From Chara braunii (Eukaryota > Streptophyta > Charophyceae > Charales > Characeae), in assembly GCA_003427395.1 (NCBI GenBank), contig BFEA01000260.1, positions 1,436,880 to 1,459,005 of the forward strand: a stretch of DNA of 22,126 nt, in the 5' to 3' direction. The position numbers and the translations under genes were made by a program. The notes beneath the pieces were generated by a model. That model was given only the letters and a program-made list of their open reading frames with translations, was not told the origin of the DNA and made no database searches. Within the stretch, counting starts at the first letter, position 1. Each line of letters begins with the position of its first letter. This document shows, one piece after another, positions 7,491 through 16,190 of this stretch.

Positions 7491-7655
7491 GACCAGCAGG
7501 TCGAGAGTTCCAACCACCCTCCTCCTCAATGACAAAATAATGTTAGGGGGGCACCCACCCCCTCTTAACAAAGACCTTTGAAGCATGGATACTTTATACA
7601 TTATTAATAATATCCCGGAATAAGTCAACGGTGATGGTGATGATGATCAGACGGG
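7487..7655 (+). mobile_element. Second, 5'-truncated copy of the same SINE
   Basis: Starts within the tRNA-like part (GGTGACCAGCAGGTCGAGAG), repeats the CACCCACCCCCTCTTAACAA body, and ends in the same GGTGATGATGATCAGACGG. Period to the first copy is about 162 bp. The A-box half is missing, so this looks like a tandem duplication of the 3' part. Confidence 0.75.
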
Positions 7656-7691
7656 GTGTGAGAAAGGGACAGGTCGTTCGGTCTGACCACC

Positions 7692-7817
7692 TCCCTCCTA
7701 CTGTCTTTCCCTGGAATGTAACCCACCGTCCTCATCATGACCGTATCGGACCCCTCATCATGACCGTATCGGACCTTAAACCTAGTTTGTATACGCTCAT
7801 CGTGGGGGCTCGGGGGA
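7692..7817 (+). mobile_element. Degenerate relative of the 21209 MITE
   Basis: The left end CTGTCTTTCCCTGGAATGTA resembles the 21209 element's left repeat. The right part (CGGACCTTAAACCTAGTTTG, then GGGGGAAGACCGGT) resembles its right half. Inside, a 23-bp word CCTCATCATGACCGTATCGG is tandemly duplicated (7730-7752, 7753-7775). Confidence 0.6.
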
Positions 7818-7861
7818 AGACCGGTCTTGTGTGAGAGAGTGACAGTTCATCGCTCAGGGTT

Positions 7862-7992
7862 TTCATTCCAACGCACCTGCATCGTGCCTTCTGTCCCACC
7901 TATGGGAGACCGAAGGCACAGGACTGTACCCGACCGGAAACCTAGTTTGTATTCATTCATTGTCGGTATGTGTTGTGTTCGTGGGAAGATGA
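7862..7992 (+). mobile_element. Second degenerate relative of the 21209 MITE
   Basis: Shares CCGGAAACCTAGTTTGTATT and GTGTTGTGTTCGTGGGAAGA with the right half of the 21209 and 7692 copies. It also has a small inverted repeat GTGCCTTC...GAAGGCAC (about 7886-7918). Confidence 0.55.
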
Positions 7993-8030
7993 ATGCTGCC
8001 AATGATGGGTCGAATGTGTCAGCCTTGGAA

Positions 8031-8186
8031 GTCTGCGCACGCTACTGTGTGTTTTTGTTTTTGTTTTTCTTCCCTTTCTTGGAGTCTGCACTCACTACTG
8101 TGTTTTTTTGTTTTTGTTTTTCTTCCCTTTCTTGGAGTCTGCGCACACTATTGTTTTTTTTTTTTTTTTCTCCTTCCCTTTCTTGA
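8031..8186 (+). repeat. 53-bp tandem triplication
   Basis: Units start at 8031, 8084 and 8137. Each runs GTCTGCRCMC, then ACTRYTGTGTTTTTG, a T-rich stretch, and CTTCCCTTTCTTG. The third unit has lost its G interruptions in the T run. Confidence 0.92.
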
Positions 8187-8664
8187 ATCACCACTACCTG
8201 CAGCACTCCTGACATTAAAAAGGTTTGATGAAGTCGGGAGGCCTGTAACACTCCTCAACCGCCGATTGAATTTATCGATGGCAGGCATACCACTACGGAG
8301 ATCACAGGGTGAGGTTGAACCGCCATTGCTCGGAGGCCTGCAGGTACTGGTGGATTAAACCACACCAAATCTTATACTCACTCTACTGTTAAAAGATCCA
8401 GCCTGCCTCTTTTTTCCACCCCCCCTCAAATCCCGGATTGAGGGCTTGTCGTATTCTGACATAACTGTCTGGCTAGGGGGTTTTGTTTTTGTCTGCGTCC
8501 CTCCCCCCCCCACCCCCCCCACCACCACCACAAAACGCCCGTTTCAATCCGTGATGGAACAGGTTATCTGATTCTGACGTAACAGCTTCTCAGAGTTCCC
8601 ATTTGCGTTTTTTGGCTGGGGGTGTTCCCTGGAACATAACTCCGTATCACCATGAATGCATGTA
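8187..8664. other. Non-coding, C-rich stretches
   Basis: Contains C-homopolymers and a short CCA run (8503-8530). A fragment TGTTCCCTGGAACATAACTC near 8629 resembles the end of the 21209-type MITE. No gene seen. Confidence 0.55.
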
Positions 8665-8825
8665 GGCTCTATCCTGACCACATACAGTCGATTAGAATAA
8701 TAGGGAGTCCTCCTCATACAGCTGATTAGTAATAAACAGTCATGTATTAATCACCGCTAGTGATCATGAATTGAACGTATGTGGGCTTTATCCTGACCAC
8801 ATACGGCTCTACCCTGGCCACATAC
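8665..8825 (+). repeat. Three copies of a 21-bp word
   Basis: GGCTCTATCCTGACCACATAC and close variants occur at 8665-8685, 8784-8804 and 8805-8825. The last two are directly adjacent. Confidence 0.88.
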
Positions 8826-8913
8826 ATAATCATACAGAGAACGATACAGAGAACAAAGATTCGTATGGCCCCGTGCTTATCGGACTAGTACTTTTTCTGT
8901 TAAGCTTCTGGAC

Positions 8914-9010
8914 GTGATTCCTGGTCGGATTCTAAGAAGATTAGCATGGACCCGTGATTGCTGGTCAGATTCATCCAGTTCGGGCCGTAATTGCAGTTCG
9001 CAGCCAGGTA
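8914..9010 (+). repeat. ~32-bp iteron-like units, locus 1
   Basis: Units begin GTGATTCCTGGTCGGATTC (8914), GTGATTGCTGGTCAGATTC (8954) and GTAATTGCAGTTCG (8987). They belong to the family seen at 11312, 12731, 19739 and, on the - strand, 21341-21386. The last unit is partial. Confidence 0.68.
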
Positions 9011-9298
9011 ATGGCTGCGTATATGGGGGTTGCGACTTTCTGCACATTTCCGCAAAAAAACGTCCAGATTCGGGCACCGATGAAACTTTCCTTTTCGAGA
9101 CATGTTTATAGATGGGAAAAGCGGTCGGGTGGGGACGAGTGCTTTGAGGCAGCCAACGTTGTCCAGCTGCATTCACAATGTGGGTCGTCGACAGCTGTTG
9201 TCCGATGTGTTGTCATGCAGAGTCGTGCACAACTAGGCCTGAAAAATAGGTGTAAGTGGGTATAGGGCGTCGACTGGTTATCCGACCGTTCGTTACAT
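9011..9298. other. Non-coding
   Basis: Unique-looking sequence. The open frames on both strands show no motif I recognise. No gene supported. Confidence 0.5.
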
Positions 9299-9370
9299 TG
9301 GGAGATTGACGGAGGCGGAATGACTGAATCCTTTTGGGAGATTGATGGAGGTGGACTGACTGAATCCTTT
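9299..9370 (+). repeat. 36-bp tandem duplication
   Basis: Two units (9299-9334, 9335-9370) share TGGGAGATTGAYGGAGG, then TGACTGAATCCTTT, and differ at about three positions. Confidence 0.93.
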
Positions 9371-9819
9371 GCGAGCTTTTTTTTGTCGGTTTTTTTCTGG
9401 GGGGGGGTTGCATTGTTTTTGTATGTTTTGTTTTGAACCAAATTGTGGCCATGTGCATGGAAAAAAAAAGCGAACAGCCGTGGGGTACTGTTTTTTTTGT
9501 TTTTTTTTGTAGCGTTGTCTTTCTTCAACGCCTGTATGCGGTCGTGTTTACAATCGTTTGCAGAAAACACAGCAAACAAAAGAGGGTGACAGATGGAGAA
9601 ATGCCCCTCAAAATTTGGAACGATAGAGAGAAGGGTGATTAGAAAATGGCCCCTGTGCACACAAGGATGACACGGGCCCGGACAAGTTCCGGCCTAATGG
9701 CACTTCGAGCTTTCCTGGACGTATGTGTGCAAATATTTTGGCCAGATTCAGTCGAAAAGGTACGAGTCGGAGATCTACCGTAGGGAGCCGTCGTGCCAAC
9801 CCAGGCTTCGCACCAGGCA
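9371..9819. other. Non-coding with MITE-word fragment
   Basis: T-rich at 9376-9515. GAGAAATGCCCCTCAAAATT at 9597 resembles the end of the 1421-1809 foldback element, and GGCCCGGACAAG at about 9676 resembles 1833-1848. A related inverted fragment lies near 11049-11086. This may be the remnant of an element of that family. No gene seen. Confidence 0.45.
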
Positions 9820-9906
9820 AGGTCCCACTTGCGCCTATTAGGAGATTTCGGCCGTTGATCTTTGCTATCTACGGTCAGTGTCTCGTATTTCGTGCAAGTG
9901 GGACCT
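9820..9906. repeat. Inverted repeat with 15-bp arms
   Basis: AGGTCCCACTTGCGC (9820-9834) pairs with 9892-9906 (GTGCAAGTGGGACCT) at 14 of 15 positions, with 57 bp between. Confidence 0.82.
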
Positions 9907-11275
9907 AGCCCACGGTTATTATGAGCTTGTCTGACTGGCGAGCCTGATACTTGTGTGGCTCTTTGGTAGTGGTCCTTACCACAGACTCATACATTACGAG
10001 GCCATGGCTTTGAACACAGAATGACCGACATACTGGAGGGGGGGGGGAAACCCAGGCTACAGCAATACATCAGATAAAACAGACCTCTGCACAGGCTACG
10101 CAACACCATGCTGACCTACAGAGACCCACGCCAAACGCGTACACGCCGTACAGAGCAACAACTGTGCTGAGTAAGGGGGAAGTGCCTAGAATAGGGCTCT
10201 TGTAGAGAGACCTTTGCCAGTTGGCCATTAGACACTGCCTGGGGTAAATAGGAAAGTTTCAGAAGGCGCGAGCCCCTGGAGAAGGGGGGGCACTGTCGGG
10301 TCTACTCACGGAACTGGTAGTCTAGTCCCGAGGCACCCATGTGACAAGGTTAAAGCGACACAATCCCTCAACCAGGGTTGAAGGGGGGTTCCCGATCAGC
10401 ATCGGTGCCAACAACCCCTCTCTAGTCAGGCTACTCTAGTAAAAAGAGTGATGGTCCTCAACTGAGGTACGATAGAGAGGAGTGGCGGGGTGCCAAGGAA
10501 AAGCCAGAGGTGGAAGGGTTGGGCCGTGTGAGGAATCAAGGCCATCTCCAGCTCCTCCTCTCTCGGGAACAAAAAAAAGAAAAAAAAAAACAAAACACCA
10601 CAGTGACTACCTTCTAGGCTGGAAGGCAAAGTCGTGAATATAGCCTATAGTACCTATACCGCATTCTTCAGAGGCCGGTGGAACCCATGCACCCCTGGAC
10701 CAAACTGGCTAACGCGGCGCCGGCCAAAACAGAACAAAAAAAAGCTACACCTGTGCTTCGGCAAAAGCATCGCACGCAGTTCTACTCCACCTTGGCAAGA
10801 AGAGGCTTAGAGGTAGCCCTGGTTTAAAGTTTCCTCCCTGAAGTTCCAAGTCACCCCGTCTGGGCCTGCCATTAGCTTTGTGCAGTCTAACAGAATTAAA
10901 GAAGAATTCCCCCCCCTACTTTTTTTTTGCCTTCAGCGCCCACGCCATTGTCGGCGTTCACTGAATCCAAGGGTACGGTCCTTTACCTTCTCGCTGGAAC
11001 GTTCACCGATAGAGATATTTTACAAACATGACAAATACAACCGACGACAGGGGCATTTCCCAAAGTAGTTTTTGTGTCAGAGGGGTATTCTGGTCTACCT
11101 TTTTTACTCTGCCATTGGGTAGGGTGGCAAGGTCCAGTAGGGGCAACGAGTTCCCTCAGTGCCTGAATGCGACCTTCTTTTAGAGTTCCTTCCGTTTCCG
11201 CAACTGCAGATTGCGAAGCTCTCGTAAACTGGTCGCCGGTCCGCCGCCAACCTGGCTGCGCCCCCACGCCCGAGC
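9907..11275. other. Long stretch with no recognisable gene
   Basis: Almost 1.4 kb of mixed-composition DNA with G runs (10038-10047, 10284-10290), A-rich DNA at 10570-10592 and only short open frames. GGGGCATTTC and GGGGTATTC at 11050-11087 recall the 1421 foldback family. It may be a decayed retrotransposon, but I cannot show termini or coding remnants. Confidence 0.5.
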
Positions 11276-11296
11276 GTGGTATCAGTCAGATACCAC
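11276..11296. repeat. Small perfect hairpin
   Basis: GTGGTAT and ATACCAC flank a 7-nt loop. A single N follows at 11305 in a T run. Confidence 0.7.
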
Positions 11297-11311
11297 ACTT
11301 CTTTNTTTTTT

Positions 11312-11335
11312 TATGTGCAGTCGGATACATTTAGG
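11312..11335 (+). repeat. ~32-bp iteron-like unit, locus 2 (single)
   Basis: TATGTGCAGTCGGATACATTTAGG matches the core of the family at 19812 and 12763, as one isolated unit. Confidence 0.55.
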
Positions 11336-11686
11336 AACGTGCTTGTGCGGGTATCCGTACCACTCACCCAAGGTGCAAAACGAGTATGTATTTACCGCTA
11401 GAATGTGGACGGGTACACCCGCCAATGCCACCATATTTTTGTCTTTTTCACAGTTGGTGAGTGATGATGCTGCCAGGCCCAGAGTGCTGTGAGGTGCGTC
11501 TTCTGACTTCCCCCGCAAAACAAACGGACAGAACAAAACAAACAAAACGGGAAAAAAAACAAAAGACAAGCAAACCCTAAACAAATAAACAAGACAGTCT
11601 CCCACACACTCACACTCACACTGACACCCGTGTTGGCCAAGGGCCCTACTAATATAATACAGATCGGAGGTATCAAGCGGAGTATC
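11336..11686. other. Non-coding, A/C-rich
   Basis: AACAAAAC-type tract at 11515-11595, then CACACTCACACTCACACT at about 11604-11622. On the - strand this T/G-rich DNA lies downstream of the SINE head at 11687-11790 and may be its tail. No gene seen. Confidence 0.5.
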
Positions 11687-11790
11687 ACCGCTGGTTGGCG
11701 CTGGGTGCGCAGCGCCAACCAGCGGTTATGGGGCTTGAACCCAGGATGTCCTGAATGCCACTTGCATGCCTAACCGACTGAGCTAGGCCT
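11687..11790 (-). mobile_element. tRNA-derived SINE head plus 17-bp hairpin
   Basis: Read on the - strand, an A box (TAGCTCAGTCGGTTAGGC, near 11785-11768) is followed by a B box (GGGTTCAAGCCCC, 11742-11730). Right after it is a perfect hairpin: 17-bp arms 11687-11703 and 11710-11726 with a 6-nt loop. The tRNA-like part lacks a pairing acceptor stem, so a working tRNA gene is unlikely. A T/G-rich tract follows on the same strand. Confidence 0.72.
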
Positions 11791-11792
11791 TA

Positions 11793-12338
11793 GACACTGC
11801 TGTTATTCGGATGGGGGTGAGGGAAGATGAAAAGGGAGGTGCAGCTAGCTACTGGCAAAATGGGCGGTCTTTGCATTAACTGGAACCCCACTGGCGGCCC
11901 CACCCCATCCTTGACGACCACGGTTGGGGTGGGGGGGGGCACAACAGGCGGCCCCTCTGATGGCTGGAGGGAGACAACAAAGCTATGTTCGCAGGGGTCC
12001 CCTGTATAAGCCTGAGTAGTGGTTGGTAGGTACTAGGTAGTGAAGGTGAATTGGAAGAATTTGAAAGATGATGAAAGATTGGAGAGAAGAATATAGCGTA
12101 GTTTAAGAAAAAAGCAAGGGACAAAAAAAAAAAAGACAGAACAAGACAGACATAACAAACCGCAAAAAAAAAAGAAAAGGAAAAAAAAGAACAGAAGTTA
12201 CAGAACAAACAGAATCAAAGAAGACAGACAAGACAAAGAAACCGGACAAACAAGAAAGACGAGAGAGAAAGAAAGACGAACAGAACAAATATGACAAAAA
12301 GAACAGAACGAAAGAAACAGCCAAGCCAGTAAACAAAT
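11793..12338. other. Non-coding, A-rich
   Basis: From 12100 to 12330 the + strand is A-rich with recurrent ACAGAAC and ACAAGA words, degenerate low-complexity DNA. Open frames on the - strand encode only Phe/Leu/Ser runs. No gene seen. Confidence 0.6.
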
Positions 12339-12348
12339 AAAACCTATT

Positions 12349-12536
12349 GCATCTACAGATTGGCCTATCTCAGTTGGTAGATCCCTCAACTGTTGAAATA
12401 CAGACCAGGTGCTGAGTTCGAACTCCACTGGAAGCAGATGAGTAAAATGCTTCAATTCCGAATTAGTTTGGACCGGTGATGATATCTCAAGGCCGTCACC
12501 CTTATAAAAAAAAAAAAAAAAAAGAAGGAAAAAAAG
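12349..12536 (+). mobile_element. tRNA-derived SINE, complete with TSD
   Basis: The A box (CTATCTCAGTTGGTAGA, about 12364-12380) and B box (GAGTTCGAACTCC, 12414-12426) are followed by a body ending GGTGATGATATCTCAAGGCC. An A-rich tail (from about 12506) closes it. The same 10-bp word AAAACCTATT lies at 12339-12348 and 12537-12546, a target-site duplication as left by LINE-driven retroposition. Its 3' end matches the - strand SINE at 16010-16190. Confidence 0.85.
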
Positions 12537-12730
12537 AAAAACCTATTACCAATTTGCCATCATCTATTTGGCCGCAGAAAAGCATTGCGCAAAGAACGAA
12601 ATCGGAAAACCAACCAACCAAACCAGGGCAACAACAGCCAGCCGGCCAGCCAAGGAGCAAGCAAGCACGCAAGCGTGCGCGGATCTTAGGGCATATTCAG
12701 ACGAGTACCTTTTATGACTCAGCTCTGGAT

Positions 12731-12812
12731 GTGATTGCGGCCTGATACACCCAGGGTGGGGCGTAATTGCAGTCTGATACATCCAGAAAATCCTAGTGCT
12801 AGTACGCTCCTC
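12731..12812 (+). repeat. ~32-bp iteron-like units, locus 3
   Basis: Units begin GTGATTGCGGCCTGATACAC (12731) and GTAATTGCAGTCTGATACAT (12763), exactly 32 bp apart. They are followed by CTAGTGCTAGTACGCTCC, which also follows the units at 19739-19837. Confidence 0.8.
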
Positions 12813-12861
12813 CCTATTGCCGATGTGATGCTATTTGGTGGCTATCGGCTATAAGCAATCT

Positions 12862-12863
<2 letters not shown>

Positions 12864-12942
<79 letters not shown>
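12864..12942. repeat. (CT)n microsatellite ending at an N
   Basis: About 39 CT units run to an ambiguous base at 12943. The repeat length and the join to the right are therefore uncertain. Confidence 0.96.
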
Positions 12943-12943
12943 N

Positions 12944-13979
12944 AAAGATGGAACAAGGAAGACAACAAGGGTGAGAAAAAAAAAATGCATGGAAGGGAGG
13001 GAAAAACTATGAAGTGGACGGAGTTCGCCTTTCTCTTTATGTGTGTTCACTACTCTTTGCATCCCCTTCTTTATCCACCCTCCTGCTTTCTCCGTTCGTA
13101 GTCCGTTCTTTCGTCCTCTCGTCCCCCTTCCTCTCTACGCCCCCTCTCATTCCTGTGCCGCGGCATCGCCGCGGCGGGTTGACTTGTTCAATTAAATTAC
13201 ATTGCGGGTACTACGGATCCTCTGCGATCCACCTTTATTGGTGGACTTCACACTCTACCGTATCGAAACAAATAGAACACTGGTTATTATCGCTGTCTCT
13301 ACACTCGAATTTGCCCAAAATGCACAGCTATAAATGCCCCTCCATTCTTCTCAGGTGAAGACAATCCTACTTCCAATTGCAATACCCCCCCCCCCTACCC
13401 CTCACTTCTGCATCCCTGATTCCCTGATGCCCGACACTTCTTTCCTTTCTTTCTTTCTTTCTTTCTCTCTTTTTCTTCGCAGGTCCACTATCCTGGCGGT
13501 GATAAGAGAACCACCGGAATTCAGGCTTTGCCTGTCGGGCTGCTCCATCTATTGGAGGGGAGCGACACCTGCTGGAAACCGGGTCCTGCGTTCCTTGGAA
13601 CAGCATTGTAGTACCATGTGTCCGGGCTATAGTCATCGTCTTCCTATCTCAGAACTACTTTTCCCTTGGGGCTGCCAGTGACACCCTTTCCTTAGTAGAA
13701 ATCTCTCCTCAGTATGGACCTAGCCCTTTTCCTGGAAACGCCAAGCCCTTGCCTTCTGTTTTGTCCTGGCAGTTATTTTCAATATTTAAACAGACAAAAG
13801 GCCGATGGCCTTCAGGTCACCTGATTGCATCTGGTTTTGAACTTAGGTCTGTGGGGTTGTGCTTCTCGTGTGCGTTGGTAATGAACTGCTTTGGTCCTTG
13901 TTGGACGTGTGGACTGCTTTGTCTGTGCTCCTCCCCTGCCTTGCTACCCTTTTTTCTTTTTCTTTTTTGTCACTGTGAG
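12944..13979. other. Non-coding with splice-like tract and SINE relic
   Basis: Holds a GCCGCGG...CCGCGGC inverted repeat (13157-13175). A long pyrimidine tract ending TTCTTCGCAG at 13491 looks like a 3' splice site, but no coding exon can be recognised after it. A - strand SINE relic around 13795-13850 shares GCATCTGGTTTTGAACTTAG-like sequence with 16110-16135. No gene supported. Confidence 0.5.
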
Positions 13980-14840
13980 GAATGTGTCCTCAGGGGGCCC
14001 TAGACAACATGCATATGTTCTGGACTGTGGCCCCCTGCCTCGTGCCTGCCCTAAGTGAAGGCGGGCCTGAATATCCACGAGAGGCCCTTATCTCAGCATT
14101 TTCCAAAGTGGGTCTCAGACAGTTGCTGCACGCCAGTTGGTTGAAGTGCAACCTGGGCCTCACCCTGGGCTCTTCCCGAAGCAGCAGCTGTGCCAGGCAG
14201 TTGAGCCCAGGACGCAGGTGGTTGCGCCCTGGGCACACGCAGTGTGAGGCCAACACATCACGAAGTGGCCATGGGCCAATGAGAATGCAGCATTGTTGTC
14301 ACACCCACCCTGCGGGCCAATGCAAACACAACAAACATTCGGAGCCTGGAAAATCCTGGGTGTGCCCAGCTGAAAAAGGCCCAGCACCTCAACTGTAGAC
14401 ATGGGCCTGGGTGCAGACACTGGGGCCCGACCAGAAGCTATTGGAAACTTCCACGGCCAGGCCCAGACAGTCCAGCGATATAGGGAGTAGGCCAGCCAAT
14501 CCAGGGCATGCTGGCCTAGGCAGGCAAGGCGGATGCGCTGCTGCGATAGCGCGCAAGTGTCTGCATGCGCTGATGCTGGCTGGGCCGCGTGCGGGCGCTG
14601 AGTGGTGTGGGGTGCTGCAGGGCAGTGGGGATCCAAGCGGCCAAGCGGCCATAGCCGGGCTGCAGGGGTGCGGGCAGGTGGAGGCAACCCTGGTCTTCAG
14701 GAAGGCGGCGCACGTGTGGGTGGACAAGGGGTGATGAGGAGCGTCGAGAGTACGTACCTGGTGTATGTGGGAGGTCGGCATTGGTGTTGACGTCATGTAC
14801 ATTGGTCTTCGAAGTCGAAGCGAGCCTGTTGCACGAATGT
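13980..14840. other. GC-rich island abutting an adapter
   Basis: Composition shifts to GC-rich with many GGGCC/GGCCCA words, unlike the AT- and microsatellite-rich surroundings. Open frames occur on both strands but show no motif I recognise. The island ends at the synthetic adapter, so its linkage to the sequence on the right is unproven. It could be a real GC-rich repeat, an unrecognised exon region or misjoined DNA. Confidence 0.5.
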
Positions 14841-14878
14841 CTGTCTCTTATACACATCTAGATGTGTATAAGAGACAG
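14841..14878. other. Nextera mate-pair junction adapter (artefact)
   Basis: A perfect 38-bp palindrome: CTGTCTCTTATACACATCT followed by its reverse complement. This is the Tn5 mosaic-end sequence in the head-to-head form of the Illumina Nextera mate-pair circularisation adapter. It is not biological. Translated, it gives the MCIRD-type peptide known from contaminated databases. Confidence 0.98.
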
Positions 14879-14975
14879 GTGCCCTTCATGTTTGTCTTTT
14901 TTTTTTTAATCTTTACCATTTCTTTCGCAAGTGCGCTCTTTTAGTGCATAGTTATGTGACAAATGGGTTCAGCCT

Positions 14976-15090
14976 CCTCCTGATGAGTAGGTAGGTGAAA
15001 CTCCGACGAAACAGTTTGTCACAGCCCCTCGTTTGCTGTCCTCTTCTCCCTCTCTGCCTACAGGGAACCGGGACGGGCAGCTCTGTTTGA
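14976..15090 (-). repeat. Dispersed repeat B, inverted copy
   Basis: The reverse complement matches 951-1060, including GTGACAAACTGTTTCGTCGG and TCAAACAGAGCTG at its start. The two copies are about 14 kb apart in opposite orientation. Confidence 0.82.
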
Positions 15091-15560
15091 TTATTATGTT
15101 CTATCTGCCTAGCATTTAGACCCCTTTGCAAGCCGTGAAAGTTGCATCTGCTGCGTGCGTGCCACATATTTTTTTTTCCCCATGGCTGGTAAACGTACTG
15201 GTGGTTTGGCAATTAAACCGGCCCTCCAACGGTCCCTGCACCGTTCACTTTTCTTGTCTACAAGTACTTGGCCAGGCGCCCAGGCTCTGTACCACAAGTA
15301 CTTTTCCTCCCTCAGGGCGGCACTACTGTAGAAGCTTATGCTCCGCAGCGGTGGGGGGGAGAATGCAACTTTTGTTTGGTTGGTCATAATAGGTCCAGAT
15401 GGAGTGGTGTGGTGTGGTGGGGTACTTTTGGTTGAAACGCGTGTTTAGGGTTTAGTAAGTATGTGTATCATTATTCATTGAGAGCACCCACATGGGCTGG
15501 CTCCGGTCAATGGGTGCATGACCGGCGGCGTGGATCAGATTTTTGCACATCGTGGCATGA
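15091..15560. other. Non-coding with a telomere-like word
   Basis: Contains GTTTAGGGTTTAG at 15442-15454 and a GGTGTGGTGTGGTGGGG run just before it. No gene seen. Confidence 0.5.
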
Positions 15561-15717
15561 TGGCTGTAGTGAGTGGTTAAGATACTTGGCTCTTGAAGCT
15601 GTGAGGGCGCCGGTTCGAATCTGTTCATGCACGGAGGAGGGTCCTTGCTATGGCTGAGAAAGGACGGACAGTACAGACTGCAGGCCAAGCCATCACAGCT
15701 TCAAACTTTTTTTTATT
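15561..15717 (+). mobile_element. tRNA-derived SINE-like element
   Basis: A tRNA-like head has A-box-like TGGCTGTAGTGAGTGGTTAA and a good B box (CGGTTCGAATCTG, 15611-15623). The body runs to a T run at 15707-15715. Short complementarity between GTGGCATGA upstream and CATGCAC downstream suggests a decayed acceptor stem, but the T stem is poor. A tRNA pseudogene is the alternative. Confidence 0.58.
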
Positions 15718-15755
15718 TATTGTTTTTGCAGTCCCATCTTCCTTTTTTTTTAGTG

Positions 15756-15783
15756 TTTGGGTTTAGGGTTTAGGGTATAGGGT
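15756..15783 (+). repeat. Interstitial plant-type telomere-like repeat
   Basis: GGGTTTAGGGTTTAGGGTAT: about two and a half TTTAGGG units plus a variant. A shorter piece lies at 15442-15454. TTTAGGG is the telomere unit of most plants and many green algae. Confidence 0.75.
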
Positions 15784-16009
15784 AAGTGGTACCACTCACG
15801 CAACATTTGGGTACTTGGTGTTTTCTCTTGTGACCCAAATGATCGTGATGCGTATTCAGAAGACGCCCAGCGCGCACAACAGTTCAGATGAGAGTTCAGT
15901 ATTCTTTATCTCTGTCTGCGGTCCCGTCTTTCTTTCGATATTGCTGTCCATCTCCGGGACCAGCACGCACAACAGTTCAGTAGTTTGTTGTTCTAGCTGA
16001 GAAGTTTTT

Positions 16010-16190
16010 CTCTTTTTCTTTTGAGGGCGAAAAAGGCCTTGATATATCATCCATTGAACTGGCCGAGCGTAGGTGATTCGGCATTGTTATTCTGTTCAGC
16101 TAGGTCCAATGCATCTGGATTTGAACTCGGGTCTGTAGTTCAAAAGTTCATGGGTGTACCAACATGTGCGACACCTGTCCCTAGAGAAGA
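16010..16190 (-). mobile_element. tRNA-derived SINE, minus strand
   Basis: Read on the - strand: A-box-like GTCGCACATGTTGGTACAC (about 16177-16157), B box GAGTTCAAATCC (about 16130-16119), then a body ending GGATGATATATCAAGGCC and an A-rich tail (AAAAGAAAAAGAGAAAAAC). The 3' end matches that of the SINE at 12349-12536, so both belong to one family or use the same LINE partner. A target-site duplication was not found. Confidence 0.7.

Noticed and set aside
8877-9265. Overlapping open frames of 90-103 codons
   Set aside because: They run through the 32-bp repeat units on both strands and contain no recognisable domain.
11276-11296. LTR-retrotransposon primer-binding site (TGGTATCAG)
   Set aside because: Only nine bases match, the word is part of a small palindrome, and no LTR end or second LTR is visible.
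14516-14857. Minus-strand open frame starting MCIRD
   Set aside because: Its start lies in the synthetic adapter; such N-termini are a known sign of adapter contamination.
15561-15640. Functional tRNA gene
   Set aside because: A and B boxes are present but the T stem and acceptor stem do not pair properly; a SINE head or pseudogene fits better. The same holds for 7280, 11730, 12361 and 16110.
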